Below, piece by piece: positions 17,091-27,110 of a DNA stretch of 64,000 nt. Numbering within the stretch: position 1 is the first letter of the stretch; every line of letters begins with the position of its first letter. The DNA comes from Lachnospiraceae bacterium (GTDB taxonomy: Bacteria > Bacillota > Clostridia > Lachnospirales > Lachnospiraceae), in contig SVFK01000006.1 of assembly GCA_015056915.1 (NCBI GenBank), positions 61,693 to 125,692 of the forward strand, in the 5' to 3' direction. The translations under genes and the position numbers were made by a program. The notes beneath the pieces are model-generated. The model made no database searches. It was not told the origin of the DNA and saw only the letters and a program-made list of their open reading frames with translations.

Positions 17091-20000
17091 ATGTACAAGC
17101 AGGTATCTACCAATTTAAACTTTGTAGAGCGTGAGAAGGACGTTGAAAAGTTCTGGAATGACAATGACATTTTCAAAAAGAGTATGGAGCACCGTAAGGA
17201 AGGTGAGACCTATACCTTCTATGACGGACCGCCAACTGCAAACGGTAAACCCCACATTGGTCATGTGGAGACCCGTACCATTAAAGATATGATTCCCAGA
17301 TACCGCACTATGAAGGGGTATATGGTTCCCCGTAAGGCCGGCTGGGATACTCATGGTCTTCCTGTGGAGCTTGAGGTTGAGAAGCTGTTGGGATTGGATG
17401 GCAAGGAGCAAATTGAAGAATACGGTCTGGATCCATTCATCACTAAATGTAAGGAAAGTGTTTGGAAATACAAGGGTATGTGGGAGGATTTCTCCGGTAC
17501 GGTTGGTTTCTGGGCTGATATGGATGATCCTTATGTAACCTATGATGATAACTTTATTGAATCTGAGTGGTGGGCATTAAAGACCATTTGGGATAAGGGC
17601 TTGCTTTACAAAGGCTTTAAGATTGTTCCTTACTGCCCTCGTTGCGGAACCCCTCTGTCCAGTCACGAGGTAGCACAGGGCTACAAGGCTGTAAAAGAGC
17701 GTTCAGCAGTAGTACGTTTTAAGGTGGTAGGTGAGGATGCTTATTTTCTGGCATGGACGACCACACCCTGGACTCTGCCTTCCAACGTGGGACTTTGTGT
17801 AAATCCGGAAGAAACCTATGTGAAGGTAAAGGCTATTGACGGTTATACTTATTATATGGCACAGGCACTGCTTGATAAGGTGCTTGGAGCTCTGGCACAG
17901 GAGGAAGGTCAGAAGGCTTATGAGGTGCTTGCGACCTACACCGGTAAGGAGTTGGAGTATAAGGAATATGAGCCTCTGTTTGCGTGTGCCGGTGAGGCGG
18001 CTGCAAAGCAGAAAAAGAAAGGTCATTTTGTGACCTGCGATAATTATGTTACGATGACAGATGGTACAGGTATCGTACACATTGCACCTGCTTTCGGTGA
18101 GGATGATGCTCAGGTGGGCAGAAAATACGATTTGCCCTTCGTACAGTTTGTAGACGGCAAGGGTGAGATGACTGCAGATACTCCTTATGCCGGTAAATTT
18201 GTAAAGGATGCGGACCCGGATATCCTGAAGGATCTGGATGCAGAGAACAAGTTGTTCTCCGCGCCGAAATTTGAGCATGACTATCCGTTCTGTTGGAGAT
18301 GTGATACACCTTTGATTTATTATGCAAGAGAGTCATGGTTTATCAAGATGACAGCAGTGCGTGATGATTTAATCCGTAATAACAACACCATCAACTGGAT
18401 TCCACAGTCTATTGGTGAAGGTCGTTTTGGTAACTGGCTTGAAAATATTCAGGACTGGGGTATTTCCCGTAACCGCTACTGGGGTACACCCTTAAATATC
18501 TGGGAGTGTGAATGCGGTAAAATGCACTCTATCGGTAGTCGTGAGGAGCTGTATCAGATGAGTGGCAATGAGGCTGCTAAGACGGTTGAATTCCATCGTC
18601 CTTATATCGATGAAATTACCATCAGCTGTCCTGAATGTGGCAAGCAGATGAAGCGTGTTCCTGAGGTAATTGACTGCTGGTTTGATTCCGGTGCAATGCC
18701 TTTTGCACAGCATCATTATCCTTTTGAAAATAAAGAAGTATTTGAGAAGCAGTTCCCAGCTCAGTTTATTTCTGAGGCGGTTGACCAGACTCGCGGATGG
18801 TTCTATTCCCTGCTGGCAGAATCCACATTGCTGTTTAATAAGGCTCCCTTTGAGAACGTTATTGTCTTGGGACATGTACAGGATGAAAATGGACAGAAGA
18901 TGAGCAAGAGTAAAGGAAATGCAGTAGATCCCTTTGATGCATTGGAAACCTATGGCGCAGATGCTATCAGATGGTATTTCTATACCAGCTCCGCACCGTG
19001 GCTTCCTAAGCGTTTCTCCGGTAAGGCAGTAATGGAGGGACAGCGCAAATTTATGGGTACCTTGTGGAATACCTACGCATTCTTTGTACTGTATGCGAAT
19101 ATTGATAATTTTGACGCAACACAATATGCTTTGGAATATGATAAGCTTCCCGTAATGGATAAGTGGTTGCTTTCCAAGCTGAATTCCACTGTGGCTGAAG
19201 TGGACAGCAATTTGGATCAGTACCGCATTCCAGAGGCAGGAAAAGCGCTTTTGGATTTTGTGGATGAAATGAGTAACTGGTATGTAAGACGTAGCCGTGA
19301 GCGTTTCTGGGCAAAGGGCATGGAGCAGGATAAGATTAATGCTTATATGACTCTGTACACGGCGCTGGTAACAATCAGTAAGGCGGCAGCTCCGATGATT
19401 CCTTTCATGACAGAGGACATTTATCAGAATCTCGTAAGAAGCATTGATGCCAATGCTCCAGAAAGTATTCATTTGTGTGACTTCCCTCTTGTGGAGGAGC
19501 GCTATATTGACAAGGAGCTTGAAAAGGATATGGAGGAGGTTCTCGGCGCAGTAGTTATGGGACGTGCGTGCCGTAATGAAGCCAATATCAAGAACCGCCA
19601 GCCTATCAGCAAAATGTATATTAAGGCTGATTTCACCTTGGGTGATTTCTATACAGCAATTATTGAAGATGAGTTGAATGTGAAAGAGGTAGTATTTACC
19701 GATGATGTCAGAGATTTTACCTCTTATACCTTCAAGCCTCAGCTTCGCACCGTTGGACCTAAGTATGGTAAACAGCTGGGTGGTATTCAGAAGACATTGG
19801 CTTCTCTGGATGGAAATGCTGCAATGGATGACCTGAATGCAACCGGCAAGCTGGTATTTGATGTGAATGATGTGACCGTAGAATTGACTAAGGAAGATTT
19901 GCTCATTGATATGGCACAGAAGGAAGGCTATGTATCTCAGGAGGACAATAAGATGACAGTTGTCCTGGATATGAACCTGACTGAAGAATTGATTGAAGAA

Positions 20001-20246
20001 GGTTTCGTGTATGAAATTATCAGTAAGATTCAAACCATGCGTAAGGATGCTGATTTTGAGGTAATGGATCATATTAAGGTATCTCTTAACGGCAACGATA
20101 AGCTGGCTGCAATCGCTGAGAAGAATCAGGAAGCTATTTCCGGTAAGGTACTGGCATGTGAGTTGACTACAGGGGCAGATTTTGCAGTTGCAAAGGAATG
20201 GAATGTCAACGGTGAAAATGTTACTATTGCAATCGAGAGGGTTTAA
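17091..20246 (+). CDS. ileS: Isoleucyl-tRNA synthetase
   Basis: 1051 residues, the usual length of the long-form bacterial/eukaryote-like enzyme. HIGH motif PHIGH near residue 55, KMSKS at 603-607 (KMSKSKGNAVDP), the editing domain between (TTPWTLPSNVGL), and a C-terminal anticodon-binding domain. Zn-type cysteines are seen in CPRCGTPLSSHEV and in CPECGKQMKRVP. It charges tRNA-Ile in the cytoplasm. It is controlled by the AUC T-box leader. The gene is followed after 80 bases by glgP with no clear terminator. Confidence 0.98.
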   Translation: MYKQVSTNLNFVEREKDVEKFWNDNDIFKKSMEHRKEGETYTFYDGPPTANGKPHIGHVETRTIKDMIPRYRTMKGYMVPRKAGWDTHGLPVELEVEKLLGLDGKEQIEEYGLDPFITKCKESVWKYKGMWEDFSGTVGFWADMDDPYVTYDDNFIESEWWALKTIWDKGLLYKGFKIVPYCPRCGTPLSSHEVAQGYKAVKERSAVVRFKVVGEDAYFLAWTTTPWTLPSNVGLCVNPEETYVKVKAIDGYTYYMAQALLDKVLGALAQEEGQKAYEVLATYTGKELEYKEYEPLFACAGEAAAKQKKKGHFVTCDNYVTMTDGTGIVHIAPAFGEDDAQVGRKYDLPFVQFVDGKGEMTADTPYAGKFVKDADPDILKDLDAENKLFSAPKFEHDYPFCWRCDTPLIYYARESWFIKMTAVRDDLIRNNNTINWIPQSIGEGRFGNWLENIQDWGISRNRYWGTPLNIWECECGKMHSIGSREELYQMSGNEAAKTVEFHRPYIDEITISCPECGKQMKRVPEVIDCWFDSGAMPFAQHHYPFENKEVFEKQFPAQFISEAVDQTRGWFYSLLAESTLLFNKAPFENVIVLGHVQDENGQKMSKSKGNAVDPFDALETYGADAIRWYFYTSSAPWLPKRFSGKAVMEGQRKFMGTLWNTYAFFVLYANIDNFDATQYALEYDKLPVMDKWLLSKLNSTVAEVDSNLDQYRIPEAGKALLDFVDEMSNWYVRRSRERFWAKGMEQDKINAYMTLYTALVTISKAAAPMIPFMTEDIYQNLVRSIDANAPESIHLCDFPLVEERYIDKELEKDMEEVLGAVVMGRACRNEANIKNRQPISKMYIKADFTLGDFYTAIIEDELNVKEVVFTDDVRDFTSYTFKPQLRTVGPKYGKQLGGIQKTLASLDGNAAMDDLNATGKLVFDVNDVTVELTKEDLLIDMAQKEGYVSQEDNKMTVVLDMNLTEELIEEGFVYEIISKIQTMRKDADFEVMDHIKVSLNGNDKLAAIAEKNQEAISGKVLACELTTGADFAVAKEWNVNGENVTIAIERV

Positions 20247-20326
20247 CAAATCATCATATGAGGAAATTCATGTTTAGGATGAAGGGGTATCCAAAAACGA
20301 CTTTACAAAAGGAAGGAGAACATGAT

Positions 20327-22816
20327 TTGAAGAGCACAACAGTAACAAAAAAGACAAAATTTGATAAAGAACTTTTTAAGAGAAGTGTACTTTACAATGT
20401 AAAGACCTTATATCGCAAAACGTTGGAGGAAGCAACACCTCAGCAGATTTTTCAGGCTGTTTCCTACGCTATCAAGGATCAGATAGTGGAGAATTGGATG
20501 GAAACACAGAAGACCTATGAGAAAAAGGATTCCAAGACAGTTTACTACATGTCCATGGAATTCCTGATGGGTCGTGCATTAGGTAACAACATAATTAACA
20601 TGCAGGCCTACAAGCCTGTTAAGGAAGCTATGAAGGAGCTGGGACTGGATTTGAATGTTATCGAGGATCAGGAGCCTGATGCAGCACTTGGCAACGGTGG
20701 TCTGGGTCGTCTGGCAGCATGCTTCCTTGACTCTCTGGCTACACTGGGATATCCGGCATACGGCTGTGGTATTCGTTACCGCTACGGTATGTTCAAGCAA
20801 CAGATTCGTGACGGCTATCAGGTGGAGGTGCCCGATAACTGGTTGGTAGATGGTAATCCCTTTGAACTGCGCAGACCGGAATACGCAAAAATTGTTAAAT
20901 TTGGTGGTTATGTAGCTGTACATGCGGACGAAAACGGACGTAACGTATTTAAGCAGGAGGGCTATCAGTCAGTAAGAGCGATTCCCTTTGATTTCCCTAT
21001 CGTGGGTTATGGCAACGGTATTGTAAATACCCTGCGTATCTGGGATGCAGAAGCAGTAGAGTGCTTCCAGCTGGATTCCTTTGATAAGGGTGATTACCAG
21101 AAAGCGGTAGAGCAGCAGAATCTGGCAAGAAATATCGTTGAAGTACTTTATCCTAATGATAATCACTACGCAGGCAAGGAGCTTCGTTTAAAACAGCAGT
21201 ATTTCTTTATCTCTGCATCTGTACAGGAAGCAGTAGATAAGTATATGAGAAGCCATACCGATATTCGCAAATTCCATGAGAAGGTGACCTTCCAGTTAAA
21301 TGATACCCACCCTACTGTGGCAATCGCTGAGCTTATGAGAGTGCTGATGGATGATTATTATCTTACATGGGATGAGGCATGGGAGGTTACTACCAAGACA
21401 TGTGCGTATACCAATCATACCATCATGGCAGAGGCTCTGGAAAAATGGCCAATTGAGCTGTTCTCCAGACTGCTTCCCAGAGTGTATCAGATTGTGGAAG
21501 AAATTAACCGCCGTTTCATTGCGGAAATCGAGCGTAAGTACAGTAATGAGCCCGGTGTAAATGTGCAGGATAAGATTCGCAGAATGGCAATTATTTATGA
21601 TGGTCAGGTGAAAATGGCTCATATGGCTATTGTTGCAGGATATTCTGTAAATGGTGTTGCGAGACTTCATACAGAGATTCTGAAAAAGCAGGAGCTTAAG
21701 GATTTCTATGAGATGTATCCTGAGCGATTCAACAATAAGACCAACGGTATTACCCAGAGACGTTTCCTGTTACATGGTAATCCGTTGTTGGCAGATTGGG
21801 TAACGGATCATATCGGTAACGAATGGATTACCGACCTGCCCCAGATTGGCCGTTTGAAGATTTATGCAGACGACAAAAAGGCACAGCAGCAATTTATGAA
21901 CATCAAATATCAGAATAAGGTTCGCCTTGCAAAATACATTTTGGAGCACAACGGTATTGAGGTGGATCCTCGTTCCATTTTTGATGTGCAGGTAAAGCGT
22001 CTCCATGAGTATAAGAGACAGCTTCTGAATATTCTGCATGTAATGTACTTGTACAATGATTTGAAGGAGCATCCCGAAAAGGACTTCTTCCCCAGAACCT
22101 TTATTTTCGGTGCAAAGGCAGCGGCAGGCTATCGCAATGCGAAGCTGACCATTAAGCTGATTAATTCTGTGGCAGATGTCATTAATAATGATGATTCCAT
22201 CAATGGCAAGATTAAGGTTGTATTTATCGAAAACTATAATGTTTCCAATGCTGAGATTATCTTTGCGGCAGCAGATGTATCTGAGCAGATTTCTACAGCA
22301 AGTAAAGAGGCTTCCGGTACAGGTAACATGAAATTTATGTTAAACGGTGCGCTGACTCTGGGTACTATGGATGGTGCAAATGTGGAAATAGTGGAAGAGG
22401 TTGGCGAGGAGCATGCATTCATCTTTGGCTTGAGCTCAGACGAGGTTATCAATTATGAAAATCACGGCGGCTATAATCCCATGGAGATTTTCAATAATGA
22501 TCAGGATATCCGTAAGGTGCTGATGCAGCTCATCAACGGAACCTATGCGCCTCATGATCCGGAGCTGTTCCGTCCTCTGTACAATTCTCTGTTAAATACA
22601 CAGAACAGTGCAAAAGCTGATACTTACTTTATCTTGAAGGATTTCAAGTCTTATGCGGAAGCACAGACCAGAGTGGAGGCTGCCTACAGAGATGAGGATA
22701 ACTGGGCAAAGAGTGCTATTTTAAATGTAGCAAGCTCCGGTAAATTCACCTCCGACAGAACGATTCAGCAGTATGTAGATGAAATCTGGCATTTGGATAA
22801 GGTTGTATTGAAATAA
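20327..22816 (+). CDS. glgP: Glycogen/maltodextrin phosphorylase
   Basis: 829 residues from the TTG at 20327, chosen because AAGGAAGGAG lies 7-8 bases upstream and related proteins begin near KKTKFDKELFKRSVLYN; the longer frame to ATG 20258 or 20270 is the alternative. PLP Lys669 lies in GTGNMKFMLNGALTLGT, and the active-site EDQEPDAALGNGGLGRLAA block is intact. It releases glucose-1-phosphate from alpha-1,4-glucans. An ATG at 20322 opens a two-codon ORF (ATG ATT TGA) overlapping the TTG start, which might affect initiation. Confidence 0.95.
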   Translation: MKSTTVTKKTKFDKELFKRSVLYNVKTLYRKTLEEATPQQIFQAVSYAIKDQIVENWMETQKTYEKKDSKTVYYMSMEFLMGRALGNNIINMQAYKPVKEAMKELGLDLNVIEDQEPDAALGNGGLGRLAACFLDSLATLGYPAYGCGIRYRYGMFKQQIRDGYQVEVPDNWLVDGNPFELRRPEYAKIVKFGGYVAVHADENGRNVFKQEGYQSVRAIPFDFPIVGYGNGIVNTLRIWDAEAVECFQLDSFDKGDYQKAVEQQNLARNIVEVLYPNDNHYAGKELRLKQQYFFISASVQEAVDKYMRSHTDIRKFHEKVTFQLNDTHPTVAIAELMRVLMDDYYLTWDEAWEVTTKTCAYTNHTIMAEALEKWPIELFSRLLPRVYQIVEEINRRFIAEIERKYSNEPGVNVQDKIRRMAIIYDGQVKMAHMAIVAGYSVNGVARLHTEILKKQELKDFYEMYPERFNNKTNGITQRRFLLHGNPLLADWVTDHIGNEWITDLPQIGRLKIYADDKKAQQQFMNIKYQNKVRLAKYILEHNGIEVDPRSIFDVQVKRLHEYKRQLLNILHVMYLYNDLKEHPEKDFFPRTFIFGAKAAAGYRNAKLTIKLINSVADVINNDDSINGKIKVVFIENYNVSNAEIIFAAADVSEQISTASKEASGTGNMKFMLNGALTLGTMDGANVEIVEEVGEEHAFIFGLSSDEVINYENHGGYNPMEIFNNDQDIRKVLMQLINGTYAPHDPELFRPLYNSLLNTQNSAKADTYFILKDFKSYAEAQTRVEAAYRDEDNWAKSAILNVASSGKFTSDRTIQQYVDEIWHLDKVVLK

Positions 22817-22839
22817 TTAAAAAGCAGATGACAAATAGA

Positions 22840-22883
22840 AACATACATGGTGTATTTGTGATAAATACCCATGTATGTTTTTT
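22840..22883 (+). terminator. Terminator after glgP
   Basis: AACATACATGG pairs with CCATGTATGTT, extended by GTATTT/AAATAC, and ends in TTTTTTG. Confidence 0.88.
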
Positions 22884-23018
22884 GCTTTGTGAAGATGCGA
22901 CAGTCTGTGAAAAAAAGGTTGCAAAACGGAACAAATACGGTTGACAAACGGTAGAGAAACGATATACTAAAAGTAGATACACAGCTTTAGTCAGGAATAT
23001 TTGAAGGGGAGTGAAGTT

Positions 23019-23837
23019 ATGACACTGGAAGAAATGAAGCAGATTAAGCAGGAGCGTGGTTATAGTCTTGCACAGCTGTCGGACTATAGCGGAGTGCCCT
23101 TGGGCACATTGCAGAAGATTTTCTCGGGGGAGACGTTGCACCCCAGATATGCCACCCTACAGGCTTTGGAGAGAGTGCTATCATCGCAGTCTGGTTATCC
23201 TTTAGGGAATAGACCGGGTCAAGATATGGTGCAGGAGGCAATGAGATACGAGACTTTTCCCAACAGAAAGCAGGGAGAGTATACACTGCAGGATTATTAT
23301 GCTTTACCGGATGAAAGGCGTGTAGAATTGATTGACGGTGTGATTTATGATATGTGTGCCCCCACCTTTGTACATCAGCACATTTTGGGAGAAGCATATA
23401 CGGCTATCAGACAGTATATTACTTCCAAGGAAGGGGATTGTCTTCCGATGATGGCTCCTGTGGATGTACGTCTTGATGGTGACGACAAGACTATGGTACA
23501 ACCTGATATTCTGATTCTTTGCGACAAATCAAAGATTTGTAAGTGGGGCATTAACGGTGCGCCGGATTTCTGTCTGGAGATTATTTCGGAATCAACCGCC
23601 CGCAAGGATTACATTAAAAAGCTTCAGAAGTACACGGATGCGGGTGTAAAGGAATACTGGATTATAGACCCGTTTCGCAAGGTGCTTGTATCCTATAACT
23701 GGAAGGATAATTACCTTCCCCATATGTGTCCGTTGGAGGGGAGAGCCGGGCTTGCATTATATGACGAGGAATTGCAGATGGATTTGGATATGATTGCATC
23801 CCTGATTCAGGATTATCCCGAAGGAGGGCGGGATTAG
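23019..23837 (+). CDS. HTH-Uma2 fusion protein (PD-(D/E)XK nuclease fold)
   Basis: 272 residues; GGGGAG precedes ATG 23019. Residues 1-60 form an XRE-like HTH (SLAQLSDYSGVPLGTLQKIFSG). From about 90 on it is a Uma2/DUF820 domain: YTLQDYYALPDERRVELIDGVIYDM, with VQPDILILC and DFCLEIISESTARKDYIKKLQKY carrying the predicted D and E/K nuclease residues. Uma2 proteins are abundant in cyanobacteria and some Clostridia; their target is unknown. The fused DNA-binding domain could direct the nuclease or make the protein a regulator (inference). It stands alone. Confidence 0.88.
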   Translation: MTLEEMKQIKQERGYSLAQLSDYSGVPLGTLQKIFSGETLHPRYATLQALERVLSSQSGYPLGNRPGQDMVQEAMRYETFPNRKQGEYTLQDYYALPDERRVELIDGVIYDMCAPTFVHQHILGEAYTAIRQYITSKEGDCLPMMAPVDVRLDGDDKTMVQPDILILCDKSKICKWGINGAPDFCLEIISESTARKDYIKKLQKYTDAGVKEYWIIDPFRKVLVSYNWKDNYLPHMCPLEGRAGLALYDEELQMDLDMIASLIQDYPEGGRD

Positions 23838-23870
23838 TCTATTTTCGCAGGCGATCCGAATAAATTTCCG

Positions 23871-23922
23871 TTGCATCAATATGTACTTTCCTTTATAATA
23901 TCACTTGATGCATGTTGATGCA
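23871..23922 (+). promoter_or_regulatory. Promoter with three TTGATGCA boxes
   Basis: TTGCAT (23871-23876), 17-bp spacer, TATAAT (23894-23899). The box TTGATGCA occurs at 23905-23912 and 23915-23922 as direct repeats 10 bp apart, and inverted (TGCATCAA) at 23872-23879 over the -35. One-turn spacing suggests a protein-binding site controlling the aconitase family gene. Confidence 0.65.
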
Positions 23923-23982
23923 GCAGCATTAACATTTGATTATCTAATCATGAGAATGAAGCAGACAAACAGGAGGAGCATT

Positions 23983-26277
23983 ATGATAGAATTACTGCAG
24001 GGCGGCGCGTATCTGCTGAACGGAACAGAAATCGTTCCGGACGGTGCAGAAGCAAATGCAGCCATTAAAGCAAAAACAGGAAAAGAAGTTACAAAAGAAG
24101 TTGCAGCTCAGAGTACTATGGCTTACGGTATTTTAAAAAGTCACAATACCTCTGACAATATGGATAAGCTGAAAATCAGATTTGATAAGCTGACCAGCCA
24201 CGATATTACCTTTGTTGGTATTATTCAGACTGCAAGAGCATCAGGTCTTCAGAAATTCCCGATGCCCTATGTACTTACCAACTGCCACAACTCTCTGTGT
24301 GCGGTAGGTGGTACGATTAATGAGGATGACCACATGTTTGGTCTTACCTGTGCTAAGAAGTACGGTGGAGTCTATGTACCCCCTCATCAGGCTGTTATCC
24401 ATCAGTTTGCAAGAGAAATGATGGCCGGTGGCGGCAAGATGATTCTGGGCTCTGATTCCCATACCCGTTATGGTGCACTTGGTACTATGGCAATGGGTGA
24501 GGGTGGTCCTGAGCTTGTGAAGCAGCTGTTGAATCAGACCTATGATATTAATATGCCCGGTGTAGTAGGTGTGTACTTAAAGGGTGCTCCTGTAAAAGGT
24601 GTAGGTCCTCAGGACGTGGCACTGGCAATTATCGGTGCTGTATTTAAAAATGGTTTTGTAAAGAATAAAGTTATGGAATTTGTAGGTCCCGGTGTGGCTA
24701 ATCTGAGTGCTGATTTCCGTATCGGAATTGATGTTATGACCACTGAAACCACTTGTCTGTCTTCCATTTGGAAAACAGATGATGAGATTAAGGAATTCTA
24801 TGAGGTTCATGGTCGTGCCGAGGAGTATGCTGAGTTGAATCCCGGCGAAGTGGCTTATTATGACGGCATGATTGTAGTGGATTTGGATAAGGTTCGTCCC
24901 ATGATTGCAATGCCTTTCCATCCCAGCAATACTTATACCATCGAGGAGTTGAATGCTAACCTTCTGGATATTCTGGATGAAACCGAGAAGCGTGCTTTGG
25001 TAAGTCTGGATGGTGCAGTCGAGTATAGCCTGAGAGACAAGGTAAAGAATGGCAAATTCATGGTGGATCAGGGTATTATTGCCGGATGTGCCGGTGGTGG
25101 TTTTGAAAATATTTGTGCTGCAGCTGATATACTGAAGGGCAGCTATATTGGTGCAGACGGATTTACCTTAAGTGTATATCCTGCATCCATGCCTGTATAT
25201 ATGGAGCTTATCAGAAACGGTTGTGCTGCAACCATTATGGAGACCGGTGCTGTTATGAAGACGGCATTCTGTGGTCCCTGCTTTGGTGCGGGAGATACTC
25301 CTGCCAACAATGCGTTCAGTATCCGTCACTCTACCAGAAACTTCCCTAACCGTGAAGGCTCTAAGCTTCAGAGTGGTCAGATTGCATCTGTTGCATTGAT
25401 GGATGCACGTTCTATTGCAGCTACAGCTGCCAATAAGGGTGTGCTGACTCCTGCAACGGAATTTGATGGTGATTTGGGCAAATACAAATATCACTTTGAC
25501 AGCAATATTTACGCAAACCGCGTGTTTGATTCCAAGGGTGTGGCTGACAGCAGCGTGGATATTCAGTTTGGTCCTAATATCAAGGACTGGCCTGCAATGT
25601 GTGAGCTTCCGGAGAACATGATTCTTCGTGTAGTCAGCGAGATTCATGATCCTGTTACTACTACAGACGAGCTGATTCCCTCCGGCGAGACCTCTTCCTA
25701 TCGTTCCAATCCTTTGGGACTGGCAGAGTTTACCTTAAGCCGCAAGGACCCTAATTATGTAGGTTATGCAAAACAGATTCGCAGTGCACAGGAGGCTGTT
25801 ATGGCAGGTCAATGTCCTGCAGAAGCTTGTCCTGATTTGAACATTGCTGCAGTCTGCGATGTGATTAAGAAGACCTTCCCTGAGATCGGTAAGGATAATT
25901 TAGGCTTTGGTTCTACTATATTTGCCGTAAAGCCCGGCGACGGTTCTGCTCGTGAGCAGGCAGCTTCCTGTCAGAAGGTATTGGGTGGTTGGGCCAATAT
26001 TGCCAATGAGTATGCTACCAAGCGTTATCGTTCTAACCTGATTAACTGGGGTATGCTTCCTTTCTTGATTGAAGAGGGTGAGTTACCTTTTAAGAATTTA
26101 GACTATCTCTTTATTCCCGGCATCAAGGCTGCTGTAGAGAATAAGACAGAGGTAATCAAGGCATATGTGGTTGGTGAAGACTCTATGCAGGAATTTGATT
26201 TACGCCTTGGTGAATTGACGGATGAAGAACGTCAGATTATTCTGAAGGGTTGCTTGATTAATTATAACCGTGTTTAA
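23983..26277 (+). CDS. Aconitase family hydratase
   Basis: 764 residues; AGGAGG precedes ATG 23983. Features: [13 protein letters not shown], the [18 protein letters not shown] block, [15 protein letters not shown], and [16 protein letters not shown], which together supply the [4Fe-4S] cysteines and substrate residues, then [10 protein letters not shown]. The arrangement suggests the YbhJ-like branch rather than classical AcnA. It likely interconverts citrate and isocitrate or a related hydroxy acid in the cytoplasm. No other TCA gene is adjacent; three boxes in its promoter suggest regulation. Confidence 0.85.
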   Translation: MIELLQGGAYLLNGTEIVPDGAEANAAIKAKTGKEVTKEVAAQSTMAYGILKSHNTSDNMDKLKIRFDKLTSHDITFVGIIQTARASGLQKFPMPYVLTNCHNSLCAVGGTINEDDHMFGLTCAKKYGGVYVPPHQAVIHQFAREMMAGGGKMILGSDSHTRYGALGTMAMGEGGPELVKQLLNQTYDINMPGVVGVYLKGAPVKGVGPQDVALAIIGAVFKNGFVKNKVMEFVGPGVANLSADFRIGIDVMTTETTCLSSIWKTDDEIKEFYEVHGRAEEYAELNPGEVAYYDGMIVVDLDKVRPMIAMPFHPSNTYTIEELNANLLDILDETEKRALVSLDGAVEYSLRDKVKNGKFMVDQGIIAGCAGGGFENICAAADILKGSYIGADGFTLSVYPASMPVYMELIRNGCAATIMETGAVMKTAFCGPCFGAGDTPANNAFSIRHSTRNFPNREGSKLQSGQIASVALMDARSIAATAANKGVLTPATEFDGDLGKYKYHFDSNIYANRVFDSKGVADSSVDIQFGPNIKDWPAMCELPENMILRVVSEIHDPVTTTDELIPSGETSSYRSNPLGLAEFTLSRKDPNYVGYAKQIRSAQEAVMAGQCPAEACPDLNIAAVCDVIKKTFPEIGKDNLGFGSTIFAVKPGDGSAREQAASCQKVLGGWANIANEYATKRYRSNLINWGMLPFLIEEGELPFKNLDYLFIPGIKAAVENKTEVIKAYVVGEDSMQEFDLRLGELTDEERQIILKGCLINYNRV

Positions 26278-26315
26278 GAAATTATTTTATGAGGATTGTA
26301 GTTAACTAATAATGA

Positions 26316-26346
26316 GGGTGTTGCAAATAACTATTTTGCGGCACCC
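26316..26346 (+). terminator. Hairpin of the repeated terminator family, copy 3 (no T run)
   Basis: GGGTGTTGCAAA pairs with TTTGCGGCACCC with two wobbles, resembling the hairpins at 11350 and 44781. No T tract follows, so termination is uncertain; it may only protect mRNA ends. Confidence 0.5.
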
Positions 26347-26371
26347 TAAAATGATATATAAGGAGTAATGT

Positions 26372-26830
26372 ATGGAATTGAATAAGTCTGTATCAAATCC
26401 TATGTTAGTGGGAGCAATGGAATTACTGAAGGCAGAGGATACTCCGCAACATAGAAATTTGTTTGTAGAAGAGATGCTCAAGGCTAATTTGATATCACCT
26501 GCAGTTATTATACCTGCGCCGGAATGTGACGGTTCGGGAATACAGCAGCTTGTCACCGGAAGCCAAGTGCAGTTTCCTATGATATCCACTCAGGATGGCA
26601 AACGCTTTTTTATGGCGTTTACCGATAAGATGGAAATGAAGAAATGGAAGCAAGATGAGAATATTACCACGGTAACACTTTCTTTTAAGGATTATGCAGG
26701 TATGCTCCTTGGTAAGGATAAACAGGGAAATACCAGTCCGGCATTAGGTTTTGTTATTAATCCCTTTGGTGCGAACATGATTATTTCAAAGGAAATGGTG
26801 GACGCATTGTTGTCACCCTCAAAGCAATAG
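26372..26830 (+). CDS. SseB-like domain protein
   Basis: 152 residues. The pattern of an N-terminal helical pair, then VIIPAPECDGSG, QFPMISTQDGKRFFMAFTDKMEMKKW and a C-terminal ALGFVINPFGANMIISKEMVDAL, fits the SseB N-terminal-like domain family common in Firmicutes, where it has no link to type III secretion. No signal peptide or helix anchor. Cytoplasmic, function unknown. An unassigned structured RNA follows. Confidence 0.75.
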   Translation: MELNKSVSNPMLVGAMELLKAEDTPQHRNLFVEEMLKANLISPAVIIPAPECDGSGIQQLVTGSQVQFPMISTQDGKRFFMAFTDKMEMKKWKQDENITTVTLSFKDYAGMLLGKDKQGNTSPALGFVINPFGANMIISKEMVDALLSPSKQ

Positions 26831-26882
26831 CTGTTGCAATTGATTTGCCGGTACTAAAGTTTTTTAAAACTGTGTCGATAAT

Positions 26883-26993
26883 TATAATACAGGATAGGTG
26901 TTAGGCCGACATCTGTCTAAGTATACGAAGCGACACCACGGATGGTTTTTATGCAGAAGAAAGGAATTTTCTGCGTGAATACCATCCTTTTTT
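26883..26993 (+). ncRNA. Pseudoknot RNA with overlapping terminator (candidate riboswitch or sRNA)
   Basis: A TATAAT (26883-26888) precedes an H-type pseudoknot: GGTGT (26897-26901) with ACACC (26933-26937), and CATCTGT (26910-26916) with ACGGATG (26938-26944). GGATGGT (26940-26946) can instead pair with ACCATCC (26981-26987), capping the inner stem ATGCAGAA/TTCTGCGT and ending in TTTTTT. The two folds share GGATG and exclude each other, which is the logic of an ON-type transcriptional riboswitch. The class is not identified; small clostridial pseudoknot classes such as guanidine-IV should be compared. Confidence 0.6.
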
Positions 26994-27110
26994 ATGAAGA
27001 ACAGGATGGGCGACATAGAAAGTGTTTTGCATGAAAAATTGAATTTTTGTCAAGGATGATAACAATACGATTTTGATGTAAAATGTGGCGGGCGCAAAGG
27101 AGAGAAAGGA

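Noticed and set aside
18492..20249. 585-codon open frame opposite ileS
   Set aside because: Shadow of ileS codon usage; no ribosome site and no recognisable motif.
26883..26993. Firm assignment as a guanidine-IV riboswitch
   Set aside because: The architecture is suggestive, but I cannot match the consensus from memory and the downstream gene is not a transporter.
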